This document shows, in pieces, positions 11,335 to 22,402 of a stretch of DNA of 64,000 nt. The first letter of the stretch is position 1. Every line of letters begins with the position of its first letter. The position numbers were made by a program, and so were the translations under genes. Origin of the DNA: Sweltsa coloradensis (Eukaryota; Arthropoda; Insecta; Plecoptera; Chloroperlidae); contig JAMZAV010000442.1 in the NCBI GenBank assembly GCA_024449915.1, forward strand, positions 186,001 to 250,000. The letters are read 5' to 3'. The notes beneath the pieces are model-generated. The model was given only the letters and a program-made list of their open reading frames with translations. It searched no databases and had not been told where the DNA came from.

Positions 11335-11748
11335 AAATAAATAAACAAATTGTATTTAGTCACTCAGTTATATAACTGATTTTCAGTGAGGGACAGTAAA
11401 TCAAAGCGACTTAGCCTACCCTGTAGGCCCCGACGCAATCGACGAGTGAGCGATAACCAACCAAAGATCGATATTTTTAAAAGGAAATATAGCAATCAGT
11501 GGTATGGACAGTGCGAACACCCGCGGATCAACGCCAGAATCAACAAGGCCGATTCAGAACAACTCTGAATTTATTATGTGCTTTGTTGCTAGGACGGCTC
11601 CAAAGTCACCGTTTACAAACTCCTAAGACAAGAACTGATGGATTTAAGTCCAAATCAGAAGTTAAAAAACTTCTGACTTTGGCGGGAATCGAACCCTGGA
11701 CCTTCTGCATTGGAAGCAGATACGCTAACCACAAGACCAACGAGCCAA
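11335..11748 (-). mobile_element. SINE-A copy 1 (tRNA-derived)
   Basis: The minus-strand head at 11681-11746 has box A (TCTTGTGGTTAGCG), an anticodon-like stem-loop TCTGC-TTCCAAT-GCAGA and box B (GGGTTCGATTCC). A palindromic AGAAGTT..AACTTCT block follows, then a long body, and a tail ending in a hairpin (AATCAGTTATATAACTGA) and TAAATA. Two further near-full copies lie at 28.99 and 60.42 kb. The anticodon loop resembles tRNA-Gly(TCC) or Trp(CCA) depending on alignment. Pol III promoter and retroposition are inferred from the structure. Confidence 0.85.
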
Positions 11749-11834
11749 ACGACCCCAACAGACAGACCCGTCGCTGTCTGGCCTTTATTCGCTGGTCAAT
11801 GACGTTCTGAGTCACTTTCCATAAGGTACGCAAC

Positions 11835-12110
11835 GTTTCAATTCTTGTAAGTAATAGGTAAGGACTCCTAAAACGTAAATGAACGTAATATTCTATAAAT
11901 TTTACATCTATCTTAAGTTGATAAACATACTACGACAGTATGATAAAACTTGTCAATCGTGCAGTGTTTTAGAAGTACTTACATTTTGAAGCAGTATGAT
12001 TCTCTTTAACCTCAAGAATGATAATGCCAACTCACCTGAAAATAGAAAAACAACATGTCATTTATTCAAATATGTAATAGTTTACATTTATGTATTGATC
12101 AGTAGTGGTG
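11835..12110. other. Unassigned region
   Basis: AT-rich; no feature recognised. Confidence 0.4.
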
Positions 12111-12112
12111 GT

Positions 12113-12215
12113 TTTTTGTTCATTATCCATCGTTTCAAAGACCACGTTGTCTTCTTCATCAGGACTGGATATTTTCTTTGTCAACGTGGTCTTTGAAACG
12201 TGTGCAAATAAACAA
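12113..12215 (-). mobile_element. Penelope-like fragment with hammerhead-like core
   Basis: On the minus strand 12131-12163 contains CTGATGA, a short stem II (AAGAC..GTCTT with a six-base loop) and GAAAC, which are the hammerhead ribozyme core boxes in the right order. Penelope-like retroelements are known to carry such motifs; this stretch read in frame gives the PDEEDNVVFET string that I associate with that repeat. A perfect 19-bp inverted arm (12131-12149 against 12182-12200) surrounds a 32-base loop. A convincing stem I is not visible, so activity is doubtful. Confidence 0.55.
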
Positions 12216-13600
12216 ACCCACCATCACATGCGATAGAACAGTCCAGTCCGATCAATAACAACGGGCCGCTTTAATTTAACAGATTATGCAGTTGAATGTT
12301 AGCTATTTTTTAGGGACACTTAAATCATATTTTTTGACTCTCGGTACTCTAAAAAAAAAAAAGTTAATATATATTTTCTTCGCCGTGATTAAAAGATATG
12401 AACGCAAAATATAGATCCATCCCCAGTCTGATAGTCAATTGTTTCGTAGAGTTGTTTCCAACACCACCATTTTCTTACTAATCACATATTTTATATAAAA
12501 TTTTTATATAAAGTTTATTTGGTTCCTTGGAAACACTGTGGGTTTCATTTTTCAGAAACAATACTAACATTAACTAAGCCTTTGCAAAAATAAAATTTTA
12601 ACGCTATATTTCGCATCTTTATCTTTTGATTTTCCAATCAATAGTCATCCTTCTGTCTCAGAGGACGATTAAATAAATAAAACTTTTATCTCTTTATTAC
12701 TCTTATAAACTTATGACAGAAATACACTACCTTACTGAAATACGTTCAAAGGTTCACGGGTATTCAATTACGTTGTATTTTTCCGTGCGCAAATAATTTG
12801 TTATCAAAGTCAACTTGTTACTGACTTAATAAAGCGAACATTTCATGAAAGTCAAGTGATTTTCTGGTTCAGGAAATCTTGAAAGTTGCATGATTCTGAG
12901 CTCGTGCACTCTGTGCTTCAAACTAGATTTGTACTAAAACTTTATGAGTAAGGTACAAAGTTTGTTTTCGAATATGCACAACTTTTTAATGGAATATTTG
13001 GGAAAACTTGGAATTCGTTTACAGTTTGAACGCCCATTTACAAAGATTACAATTCTATTTGTGTACAGACATAAATAGCCCAGCTTGCATAAGTTACCAA
13101 ACAATGTAAACTAGATTCAAGTTATGCATGACATGTAAAATAGGCAGTTTAGGGACAATTAAACAAATTCACCAAAATCCAAATGTTCACAATTCCAGGG
13201 GGAAAATCTAAAAAGAATAATGAAAATCACAGTTTTGTAATTTTTTACGGCCATTTATTACTTCGAACTAAAATTAAGTAATTTTGGTTGAAAAACATCC
13301 TTTTGTTTCGAGGAACATCACATTTTGGATGCACGGTGATTAGAGATGTGCAAAAATGTTTTTTTTTTAATTTTGAAAATTCGCGCCTTAAAAATAAAAA
13401 TTCGCGATATTTTGTCATTTACCAAAAAAAATTTGTTAATGCACAATATAAAAAAGTTTTAAATTATCAGTATTTCAAATTCCAGGACAGTTTATGATTA
13501 ATTTAAAACAAAAACAAAAACATGAGAGTGAGAATCAGTTATAATTTTAAGCTGTCTCAATTTCAGTCTTCAGTTTTCAGTTTTCAACGTTTCTGACAGT
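12216..13600. other. Unassigned AT-rich region
   Basis: Nothing recognised in about 1.4 kb. The frame at 13288-13497 is 69 codons of low-complexity lysine/asparagine/phenylalanine-rich sequence. Confidence 0.4.
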
Positions 13601-13623
13601 TTTTACTAGGATTAATTTCGACT

Positions 13624-14790
13624 GCCCGGCACCTCCACCAAAATTACGAAATTATGCATTTTTGGTGTTGTTGGCGCAAGGGCGAGGATGTACACGCGAC
13701 CTAGAGTTCTAGTTGAGAGAGTTCTAGAACTGCCCTAGGTAGTGAAGGGGAGTGGACTCTATAATATGGAAATATGTTATATAGGTTAGATATAACACGA
13801 GGGATAGTGCCGTAAGCAGAGCTATTATCACATACCTGATTGGACGTGTTGTTGGCGGACGTACTGACGACGTGGTGATGGGAACACAAGCAGGCGACGC
13901 GTGACGTGGTGCAGCAGAGGGCGCGTAAAACGGCACTAAATGTTATAATTGATACTAAAACGTACGAGAGTAATGTTATTATAATGTAATATAAATAAAC
14001 ACACGTGAGGTTGCCCAGAGAGAGGCGAGCTTTTAGAGAATGCACACGCACAGTAGGTAACGTGGCGAGAGGTTACACACACACACACACTTGATGCGCG
14101 TGGAGAGTTGATTGTACTTGCACACTGCACTCAGTTCTGCACGTGGCGTCGATCGCACAGTCTTTTACCGGCTCAAAGTACAAGTCAGCGTTTTGTAATA
14201 ATAGATGCTTATGACACCTGTTGAGGGAAAAGTGAATTATGAAAAGGAAATAATTCAGGCGGGAAACCGAAGGAGAGTGCGCGTAAACAGGTGTAATGTC
14301 GATATTTGGTATGTAGTATTTTGAGCTTACTCGCGTACAAACGATTATTACGATGTCACAATGGCGTATTATGACCCGGCACCTCCACCATAAGTATCAG
14401 CAAGTAATAATTTAATTTCGACTACCTACCCGGCACCTCCACCATATGTATCAGCAAGTAATAATTTAATTTCGACTACCTACCCGGCACCTCCACCATA
14501 ACTTAAAAAAAAACTTAGAAATTTCGTGACCTAATTCGCGTTGAAAGACATAATTGCATATTTCTCCACTAGTTCGCGGTATCAACTAAAATATCGTGAA
14601 AATTCGCAAATTGGAAATTCATACAATTCAATCACAATTCAGGTGATTCATGTGCAAACTGAATTTAAAGGGATTATTGCAACTTTAAAAAAATGGCAAA
14701 TTTCGTTCTGACCATTTTTGCTCATCTCCAACGATGATGCATCTCAAAACGGCGACGTAATTTTCTACCTGTTTGGTGGAGGTGCCGGGT
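13624..14790. mobile_element. Unknown TIR element with repeated CCCGGCACCTCCACCA motif
   Basis: The motif CCCGGCACCTCCACCA occurs at about 13624, 14375, 14428 and 14483, and inverted at about 14774 as TGGTGGAGGTGCCGGGT. The outermost pair gives inverted ends about 1.17 kb apart. The inner copies form a tandem repeat with a unit of about 53 bp (14375-14500). The interior is less AT-rich than its surroundings and has a 116-codon minus-strand frame (13701-14051) with a hydrophobic stretch but no recognised domain. I cannot name the superfamily or find a target duplication. Confidence 0.5.
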
Positions 14791-15135
14791 GAAGTACTAA
14801 TTCTGTGAAAGTGACAAAAATGAATGGCATTTTGTAATCCGGCAACCATAGAAGATTACATTTTGTTGTTATCGATTAATAATAATAATAATTTAATTAA
14901 AACGTCACTTCCAAAATTAATTCATCTGTAAATTGCTGCTAAAGAGTTTTCGTTGCAAAGTAGTACCAAGAAAATCATAAATACAATGAATGCTATGATG
15001 TTTAGTTTCCTGAAAGTTACGATGAAAATTACTTAAACTTATTAAAATAAAATGTATAGATTGAAACAGGGAATATAAATATAACTATCTGGATTCTGTT
15101 TGTATTAATAATAATACATACATTTATTAGATCGC
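14791..15135. other. Unassigned region
   Basis: AT-rich with a short AAT run (14876-14892). No feature recognised. Confidence 0.4.
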
Positions 15136-15137
15136 GT

Positions 15138-15326
15138 GTGGTTCACGTACATCAAACTAGGATGTATCATCTTGACAAAATCAGGAGTCAAGAAAAAGGA
15201 GACTGTTTTAAAGCTTTCGTAAAAAAAAAGTTACAAAAGTTTTTAAAAAAAGTAGGGAGAGAAAGGTTGAGATGGTATGAACATATGAGGAGAATGTACA
15301 AGCGAAGAAAAAATAAATTTAAATAA
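15138..15326 (+). pseudogene. LINE reverse-transcriptase C-terminal remnant
   Basis: A 62-codon frame. Residues 39-53, VGRERLRWYEHMRRM, match the LRWxGHVxRM motif that follows the reverse-transcriptase domain in many non-LTR retrotransposons. The rest is basic and degraded. It is too short to assign a clade. Confidence 0.5.
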
Positions 15327-15340
15327 TTTTTCGTGGGATG

Positions 15341-15515
15341 CTGCCTGGATCCACAAAGAGGAGTTAACTAAAAACTGAGTTAATTTTAGGAGTAAGCAGC
15401 CTTTACTCCCATTTCGGTATTTACAAAAGAGGGTTACGCATTTTTCGGAGTTATTTTACTCTAAAATGCCCAATTAACTCCGTTTTTGGCTAACTACTCT
15501 TCGAAGATCCTGGAC
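15341..15515. mobile_element. Palindromic MITE, ~175 bp
   Basis: The left arm CCTGGATC, AGTTAAC and AAAAACTGAGTTAATT has an inverted right arm AATTAACTCCGTTTTT, then GTTAGCC and GATCCTGG, about 45 bp of imperfect terminal inverted repeat. No coding frame and no clear target duplication. Confidence 0.55.
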
Positions 15516-15534
15516 CAATATTGTGAAGGGATGT

Positions 15535-15705
15535 CCGAGGGATGTTTAAGAGGATTCAATCCCTTACATTCGCATAAAAGAGTGATGAAATCCTCGGTAA
15601 AAACCTTCAGTCGGGATTGCCGGTCTCGACGGGATTTGAGCCAGGGTTCTCTTGAATCAGAGTCGCGCGCTTAACGCTCGTGAGGCAACCATGTCGCTGA
15701 CAAGC
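15535..15705 (-). mobile_element. SINE-B copy 1 (tRNA-derived)
   Basis: On the minus strand: a tRNA-like head (GAGCGTTAAGCGCGCGACTC, then GGCTCAAATCCCGTCGAGAC), followed by CCCGACTGAAGG and GCGAATGTAAGGG. The same order of blocks occurs at 41100-41275. It is a second SINE family distinct from SINE-A. Confidence 0.6.
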
Positions 15706-15725
15706 AAATAATACCAATTATAAGA

Positions 15726-15950
15726 GAGTACGCTGAGCTTGGCCCAACTCAAATGCGCGCGCTCAGGTGTGAACGATTGCAGCTGAACGGTTCGATGTAT
15801 CGTTACCAAATTTTGCATGAATGTAAATCGAGTTTATTTATATAGATATCACAGCTTAAAATAAGCCTTGAAAAATCAATGCAAGAGGTAAGTCCAAAAC
15901 GTGAAAAATTGGAAAATTGAAAACATGGTTTTCAATTCTGGAAATTTCCA
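15726..15950 (+). repeat. Dispersed repeat D, copy 1
   Basis: Shares long near-identical blocks with 28088-28304: TGAGCTTGGCCCA, AATGCGCGCGCTCAGGTGT, and the end AATCAATGCAAGAGGTAAGT to GAAAACATGGTTTT. Same orientation, class unknown. Confidence 0.65.
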
Positions 15951-16510
15951 CCAAACCGTTAATCTTACGATAGAACCAAATTATCCTATGCATTCATATC
16001 CTATCTTAACATTGATTTAAACGTATATATCTCGTATGAAAATTTATGTTAAAAGAATCTGTACACTTTGAATAAATACCCAAATTTCACAAAAATTGAG
16101 TAAATAAAGGAGAATTTACGATTTTTTAATTCAAAACCGGTGGAGTTATCTAAAAATACGCGTACTGGATATCATGAAAAGATCCTTTATTAAAGTTATT
16201 GTGAAATATAATACCGATGCTGTTAACCTTTTTACCCGAAAATACAAAACAAAAAAACAAACAGTAAGCAGAGGGTCTAAACTCGTCTCCGCGCCACCTC
16301 TTTAGAGCGTAATTTGCAGAAATTTGCATAAATTACAAGCAAGACCAAAAAATAAGGTGTGTTCAGAAGAAGTAGAAGCAGGAAGATGACAGAAGAAAAT
16401 TACGTTAGCTGGTGGAAAGATGCAAGAAAAGAGAAGGAGGAGGAGAAACGAGGGACTAGAAGAAATTGAAGAAAAGAACAAACATGACAGACCGAAACCA
16501 TGTGTGTTCA
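15951..16510. other. Unassigned region
   Basis: AT-rich, then a purine-rich strand around 16370-16460. No supported gene. Confidence 0.4.
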
Positions 16511-16512
16511 TC

Positions 16513-16795
16513 CAGTGACGTACGCAGGAATATATTTCGGGGGGATCGGACCAACGACTCTAGGGAGGAGGGGGGTGTTCCACCACAATAATCCCCCTAG
16601 GCAATTTTTATTAAAATACGATTTTTGAAGTGGTTTTTATATGTTTTAGAAGATGTAAAAGGGCTTTGCTGAACGAAAAACAAGCATAATTTTATTTTTT
16701 ACATAAACATAGATGATTTGCATAATATGATAATTAAGCTGGTATTTCGCGGGGGGGGGGAGGCAAGCCCCCGAGCCCCCCTGGATACGCCACTG
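16513..16795. mobile_element. hAT-type MITE, 283 bp
   Basis: Inverted termini CAGTGACGTACGCAGG (left) and, inverted, CAGTGGCGTATCCAGG (right). CAGTGGCGTAnCCAGG is a widely seen hAT terminus. The flanks TGTTCATC and TGTCCATA form an 8-bp target duplication with two mismatches. Runs of G lie inside both ends. Non-coding, so mobilised in trans if at all. Confidence 0.8.
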
Positions 16796-16799
16796 TGTC

Positions 16800-18700
16800 C
16801 ATACAAAAAACCTGCGGGATAGCCATTCCTTGACCTGACTTATGTGAAGAACTCGAGATTGAAGTATATTGAATTGTACATTTACTACAGTAATAAATCA
16901 TTGTTTACAAAGAAATACAGAGAAATCGGAGATAAATTTGTTACCAAATACACGAAATAAGTAATGAACGTACAGTGTAAGATCATTTGCAAGTGAAGTT
17001 AGGTGAAAAGTTTTCAATTTAAAAGTTAACTTATAAAAAAACCGAAGCAATATACGTGTTTCCCATAGTTGAGCCTTAAAATCCATAAAGCTGTAGAATC
17101 CATGAAGCTATTTCAAGCCACCTTTCACATTTTGCATTTCCTTTACCAACATGCCACTTTAACAAGCGAAGACATATTACATTACGTTTTCTTAACTTGA
17201 ATGAGGGGAATAAGTTTACCAAGCCCGAGTTTTCCATCTCTCTCTACGTTAAGCTTATTCTCAGTTTATCATCGGTCTCGCATTTTAACTCGAAATATCT
17301 CATTGTATTTTACATTCTCCGAGCCGCAATAACATTACCCTTTATATATTTCTCACAATATATAATACCCCACACCGGTGTAATACAGCCCCGGCTTAGT
17401 TTATATTTCATGGTTTACATATTCAACAAGTAGTTTTCTTCATATTTTCCCGTGGGTTCGAGTTCCCGACAAGCTTCACGTATAGGGAACCTAAGTGGGC
17501 GTTGTCCGGTTCTCTCCCGTCAGCGAGGTATAGGCGATTAACCCGTGCTAAATGTTTCGTAAGCGACAGCGCGAGAACCCGACCACGGACAGGAATTATA
17601 TTCATACTGTAAGAAACTATAATCTTTCCTCTTTGCTTTGGATAAAACAAAACTCAGCTCTATCAAAAATTTTGTTTTGAGTTGAAGTGAACTCTACATT
17701 TACACTTTTTCCCAAAACCTTCCAACTGCTCATGAAAAAGCACATAAAAACATTTTTTTCCGTGGCATCAGCATAACATTTGGTATCCGACTTGCTTTGT
17801 GGTTTACTGTGGGGTCACTGGGTTTTTATTAGATTATACATTACTAATAAAATAGCCTTTAGTGTGCCAAAAAAAATCTGAATCCGAAGTACATTTAGCA
17901 ACCCTGGACAGGCGCGTGGTATGCGAGGATGCCCAAGCCCGCACACAACGTGGCTGCGTCTCGCTTAGGTTGCCGCTCAGTCAGAGTACATTTGCGACAG
18001 CGCGCAACATGGTCCATTAAACTCATAATATTTTTAATTTAGGAAGCGTCATCGAGCAAAGTAGAATGCCATCATCTTCTTCACAAAATTATGCATCTTG
18101 TGATGTTATTGGTTTAGATTTCTTTTGCGCGAGTCAAAAGATACGGCGAGTTACATTTTCGTACCATGCTAATTCTTATGGGCGCTGAGACCAGAGAGAA
18201 CCAATTCCTTCCCGCCTTCAAAAGTTTGGTTCCCAATTGCAACTTAGCAAGCTCAGCATCCCAGTCCGTGAGATCTGCAAGCTTTGCTAAGCGCTGCAAC
18301 ACGTGGAGCTGACCACCTTGCATCGACGACAGTCTACATTCGAGTTTCTTACAAGCAAGTTCACAATGTTATCGTGACAGTTTTCTATAATCAATATTTC
18401 CTAAATTTATATAATAAATATGTTTATAGTTTTGTGGTGTAGTGGTTTCAAAATCTTACAACTTGTGTTTTTAGGACGAAGATTAACCAACACCAATCCC
18501 TTACCGTTATCAAACTTTGTCGTCAGAGGTATGACCCGCTTCGCCCCCAATATAAAAGAATCTTTTTATTCTTAACACCTTTTGGTTACTCATCGAGGAG
18601 CAGTGTACGTTACACCGGGTATATTTTGGACTTAACAATTAGGCATAAACTGATTATGGGAAACGAAACCCTATGTAAATATACATAAAAAATTTAATAG
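16800..18700. other. Unassigned region with two GC-richer patches
   Basis: The patches 17440-17620 and 17880-18330 are richer in GC and CpG than the surroundings. The second holds a 69-codon minus-strand frame (18114-18323) with a leucine/alanine-rich helix-like N-terminus. I recognise neither. They could be exon relics or old transposon coding. Confidence 0.4.
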
Positions 18701-18707
18701 TAAATTA

Positions 18708-18971
18708 TTGGATGAGCGAAGCGAAGACTTCAATTTCAATTACCCCTAGAAAATAGCTCGTGTGTTTTTTTGTCTGTTTGTTCGCTCTCTACCAGGTAAA
18801 CGGACTATGTAATCTTGTAGATAAAATAAGTGGGTACTTTCGGACTGCTAAGTTTTTTGGTACAATCGAATAAATATTTCTCAGATAAATCGTATTTTTA
18901 GGGCAACAGTAATCAACCATAAAAGCTCATCCATCAACGCGACAGGAAAATGCTTTAGCGAAGCGGCCTCG
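18708..18971 (+). mobile_element. H4, internally deleted rolling-circle element
   Basis: Has the family start TTGGATGAGCGAAGCG after A, and the 3' part CTCATCCATCAACGCGAC with a degraded hairpin, ending GCGGCCTCG before T (CTAG changed to CTCG). The middle of the element is deleted: 264 bp against about 690 bp. Confidence 0.8.
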
Positions 18972-18984
18972 TTATTTAATAACG

Positions 18985-19421
18985 TATTCATAAATGGTTT
19001 CTTCTAACTTCCAATCGCATTGATGTGCAAAAGTATTCCTGTTAGATGAGGTTGCAGTCTACTTTTAACAATATTTAGCCTTTGAATAGTCATCATCTAG
19101 ATTTTCACTCAATGCTATAAGAGAACTAACTAAATTTCAACTTCACCTATGTTTTCAGTCACTTATGCATGCACATACAGTTATTAACATTTACATTTTG
19201 CACACACTCACACAATCAAAAACTCAAACATAGTACAACATTAGACTCAAACAATTGAATTATGTTTGTTATGTTATGATTATAGTCATCTTTAAGTTAC
19301 GTTTATATGTTTTTATATTGTTGTGTATTATTGAATTATATGCATTGTTTTGAAAATGATATTATATTTTTGTGTAAATTGCACTTTGGGACATATTATG
19401 TCCTGCTAAAAAAAAAAAAAA
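18985..19421 (+). mobile_element. Possible LINE 3' end with poly(A)
   Basis: The end GTAAATTGCACTTTGGGACA, a GGACAT-ATT-ATGTCC hairpin, and an A13 tail at 19409-19421 look like the 3' UTR of a non-LTR retrotransposon. No coding part is seen, so this is inference. Confidence 0.35.
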
Positions 19422-19458
19422 TGATTTACAAAGGGGGACAACTTCTATCTCAGTAAAT

Positions 19459-19720
19459 TTATCTGACTTGGCGGTGGCTAAAACTGTAGAGTCTTAACCC
19501 ATTTGAGTGACAATAGGAAGAACAAGTCCTCATTTGAGGCAGTGAGCTCAGTTCTAGGAACCACTTCGATACCGGCGCTTGAAGTGGTTCAAACACTGAG
19601 ATTCGTTGCGCCAACTTACTGGTGATAGGGCTGGCTAGGGGTAGAGTTGGGTTCGATCGCGGTCCGGGGAGGTGGAGGGGTGGAGGGGAGTGTTTACTTG
19701 TCAACACCACAGCCGACACG
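19459..19720. other. Unassigned GC-richer patch
   Basis: A GGGGAGGTGGAGGGGTGGAG stretch and an 86-codon minus-strand frame with no recognised motif. Confidence 0.35.
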
Positions 19721-19725
19721 GGCGG

Positions 19726-19729
<4 letters not shown>

Positions 19730-19774
<45 letters not shown>

Positions 19775-19805
19775 GGAGAATCAGAGAGAGAGGGAGAGAG
19801 AGGGG

Positions 19806-19806
<1 letters not shown>
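19730..19806. repeat. (AG)n microsatellite
   Basis: Imperfect AG/GA repeats with GAGGGAGA interruptions. Confidence 0.95.
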
Positions 19807-19864
<58 letters not shown>

Positions 19865-19935
19865 CGTCTTTATTTAAGGCGTGATTAAGGTCCAGTTGGG
19901 CCTTCTCTGACATCCAACCTTATAAATATGAGTAC
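19806..19935 (-). mobile_element. Retroposon 3' end with (ATTG)n tail
   Basis: On the minus strand, TTGGATGTCAGAGAAGGCCC runs into TTAAATAAAGACGACC and then a CAAT array (19807-19864). A body ending in an AATAAA-like word and a tetranucleotide tail is typical of LINE or SINE 3' ends. Truncated; clade unknown. Confidence 0.5.
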
Positions 19936-20140
19936 ATTGTATAATCCAGCAAATAATCAATATCATTTAAATTATACCTAGATAAGAGGTAAGTACTAAT
20001 TTATAATACAAACTATGTTAACTTACTCATTCATCCGTCCCATTCATTCATCACATTCATTCAATTTGAAAATATAAAGCTGTCAATAAAAGAACAAAGT
20101 CACCTTCTGTTTACAAGTACATTCCGTCATGATTGCGGAG

Positions 20141-20281
20141 TTAGAGAGAGAGAGTGAGTGAGTGAGTGAGTGAGTGAGTGAGTGAGTGAGTGAGTGAGTG
20201 AGTGAGTGAGTGAGTGAGTGAGTGAGTGAGTGAGTGAGTGAGTGAGTGAGTGAGTAAGTGAGTGAGAGAGAGAGAGAGAGA
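20141..20281. repeat. (GAGT)n microsatellite flanked by (AG)n
   Basis: About 30 GAGT units between short GA runs. Confidence 0.96.
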
Positions 20282-20454
20282 GATCCTTAAACCCTTATCT
20301 TCCATCCAACTTATGGAGTAACATTACATTTTGTATGTTGTTGATAATATTAATAATAACTATACTACTGCTACTACTATTAATAATAATGAAAATTATA
20401 GAAAATTAGAACATAAAGAAATTGGCAGTAAACATAACAATACTTAAATATCAC

Positions 20455-20545
20455 CTCCAGGATTGGCTTGGTCGGTTTTAAATTTAATGTCCCCCATTGA
20501 AAATCAGTTCTGTGACTGAATGGGTTGACTCTTAAAAGGAATTAA
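20455..20545 (+). mobile_element. SINE-A tail fragment
   Basis: GGCTTGGTCGGTTTTAAATT, then TCCCCCATTGAAAATCAGTT, then GACTGAATGGGTTGACTC corresponds to the last part of SINE-A, including its hairpin tail. The 5' part is missing. Confidence 0.6.
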
Positions 20546-20555
20546 ATAACTTTTA

Positions 20556-21275
20556 TTGGATGAGCGTAGCGAGCGTAGCGAGCGAAGCGAAGATTCCATT
20601 TCACTACACTGGAGAAAAAAATCCGGAATGTTTTTTTTTTTTCTTTTTTTTTTTCTGTATTTTTGTCTGTTTGTCCACACGATTCCGGCTAAACCGATAA
20701 TCCGATTGCGATGAAATTTCATGGAGGCCTTCGAAATCTCTGAACTTAGAACTGCCACGTTTTTGAGCGCAATCGGAAAATTTTACTTTAACACCTACAT
20801 GCTTTATCCGATTTTAATGATTTTTGCACAGAACCTTTATTTTATGAATTTAGATATTTTTGTGAAATTTGAGCGCAATTGAAAAAATATTTATCATAAA
20901 AATCGAAATTTTACAGGTTTTTTCTTTTTTTAAACAACTCTTTGACTTATAACACCTACATGCTTTATCCGATCGTAATCATTTTTTCGCAGAACCTTTA
21001 TTTTATGAATTAATATATTAGTGTAAAATTTGAGCGCAATCGAGAAATTATTTCTTATGAAAATCGCAATTTTACGATTTATTTTACAATTACGATTAAT
21101 TAAAAAAAATTAAAAAAATTAAGTTAAATTTTAATTTAATTTAATTTAATTTAAAAAAATTTCAACTAAGTAATGATTTTGCCACAGAACAACAGAAAAT
21201 TCGCATAACACATGGCAGCTAAATGCACCAATTACGCTCATCCAACAACGCGGCGGGACTTAAGCGTTTTCCTAG
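20556..21275 (+). mobile_element. H5, rolling-circle element (subfamily with GCGTAGCG start)
   Basis: Starts TTGGATGAGCG after A and has a perfect 11-base inverse CGCTCATCCAA next to the AACGC..GCGTT hairpin, ending TTTTCCTAG before T. The core has T-rich and TGTCTGTTTGTCC microsatellite-like sequence, then the block CCGATTGCGATGAAATTTCA. Two internal partial repeats (TACATGCTTTATCCGAT, twice) lengthen it to 720 bp. Element H12 at 54.7 kb is the same subfamily. Confidence 0.85.
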
Positions 21276-21279
21276 TTTA

Positions 21280-21950
21280 TTTAATTAATTATTTATTTAA
21301 TTATGACGACTCATTTTGTCACTCATTTTAAATAATGTAATAATCTTACACTCAATACAGAACTGTATTTTCGTGATTGGTAATTTTCTAATTATGATCC
21401 CATTCAACTTAAGACGTTCATTTAATTAATCACTCGAATTTGCCTTTTCCACATTTTATGATTCAAGGGCTGTATATTCAATATGAGCAGGTCTTATCGA
21501 ATAAATGACGTACAAAGACAAACCATTTTAATAATTGCCCTTTTGCTATCCAGATATTTGCATACCCCACCGTATCTAACATGAAACTATTTTAATTAAG
21601 ACCTCTCTTTGGTTTACTCAGGGAGCGAATAAACTTTTCCTCGCTCAATATAAACTTTCTATAGGTAACCACTTGGTAGCCTTATGAAGTGAGTTAGTGG
21701 TTCGTTAGGACTTGATATTATAGGTACTCATCTCCGTATAATTGAAATGTGGATACTGTGCTTGAGAAGAGTGGTCTGCCTTTACAATCGGGGTGGGGTC
21801 ACTTGAGACGTCAGCTCGGAAATTAATTTTGTAGAGCATTTTAATCCCGCTTCTAAAAATAACAATTTAACATATCTCCTACTTCACCTCAATTTAATCA
21901 TATTAAATATTTCATCATTAATTATTAAATACAATAACATTCGTATTTAG
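21280..21950. other. Unassigned AT-rich region
   Basis: Nothing recognised. Confidence 0.4.
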
Positions 21951-21954
21951 GGTC

Positions 21955-22075
21955 TACCCACTCAGTCACGTAACCCAAGAAGAATCCAGCCCTGTCGGTG
22001 CCGACGCCATCGTACGCTCGTTCTCTCATCGATAATCAGTTATGAGATTGATTGCGTTGACTCTTAATTTGAATT
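21955..22075 (-). mobile_element. Diverged SINE-A fragment
   Basis: CTACCCACTCAGTCACGTAA at the left resembles the inverted SINE-A tail, and CTGTCGGTGCCGACGCCATC follows, as in the old copy at 41.5 kb. Short and diverged. Confidence 0.4.
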
Positions 22076-22402
22076 TATGGTTAATTTATTGATTAGTCTA
22101 TTTATTTATTTATTTGTTTCGTAGTTGAGAAAGTGTGTTTTTATCATTACGTTATTCATGTGTCAAAAGGGTCATTTGATGTTTTTTTTAAATCTTTCAA
22201 TGCAGCAGGTCATTGGAAAAAATCATGTATGTGTCAAATAAATGAGCAAACGAACGAACGAATGTATAAATGAATTAATGAATGATTCTAATTAATGCAA
22301 TCATAAGTTAGGAAAGAAAGAAAGAAAGGTAGTAAGAAGTAAGAGATTGTGGACTGTAGTAGATGCATGGAAACCATACTTTCTCTCGGCATCGGGCCAG
22401 CG

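Noticed and set aside
11681..11746. Functional tRNA gene (also heads at 28998 and 60424)
   Set aside because: The heads are repeated with a long common body and retroposon tail, and the acceptor stem is not complementary; they are SINE promoters.
18114..18323. 69-codon frame with helix-like N-terminus as a host exon
   Set aside because: No recognised domain, no partner exons and no clear splice context; left as unassigned.
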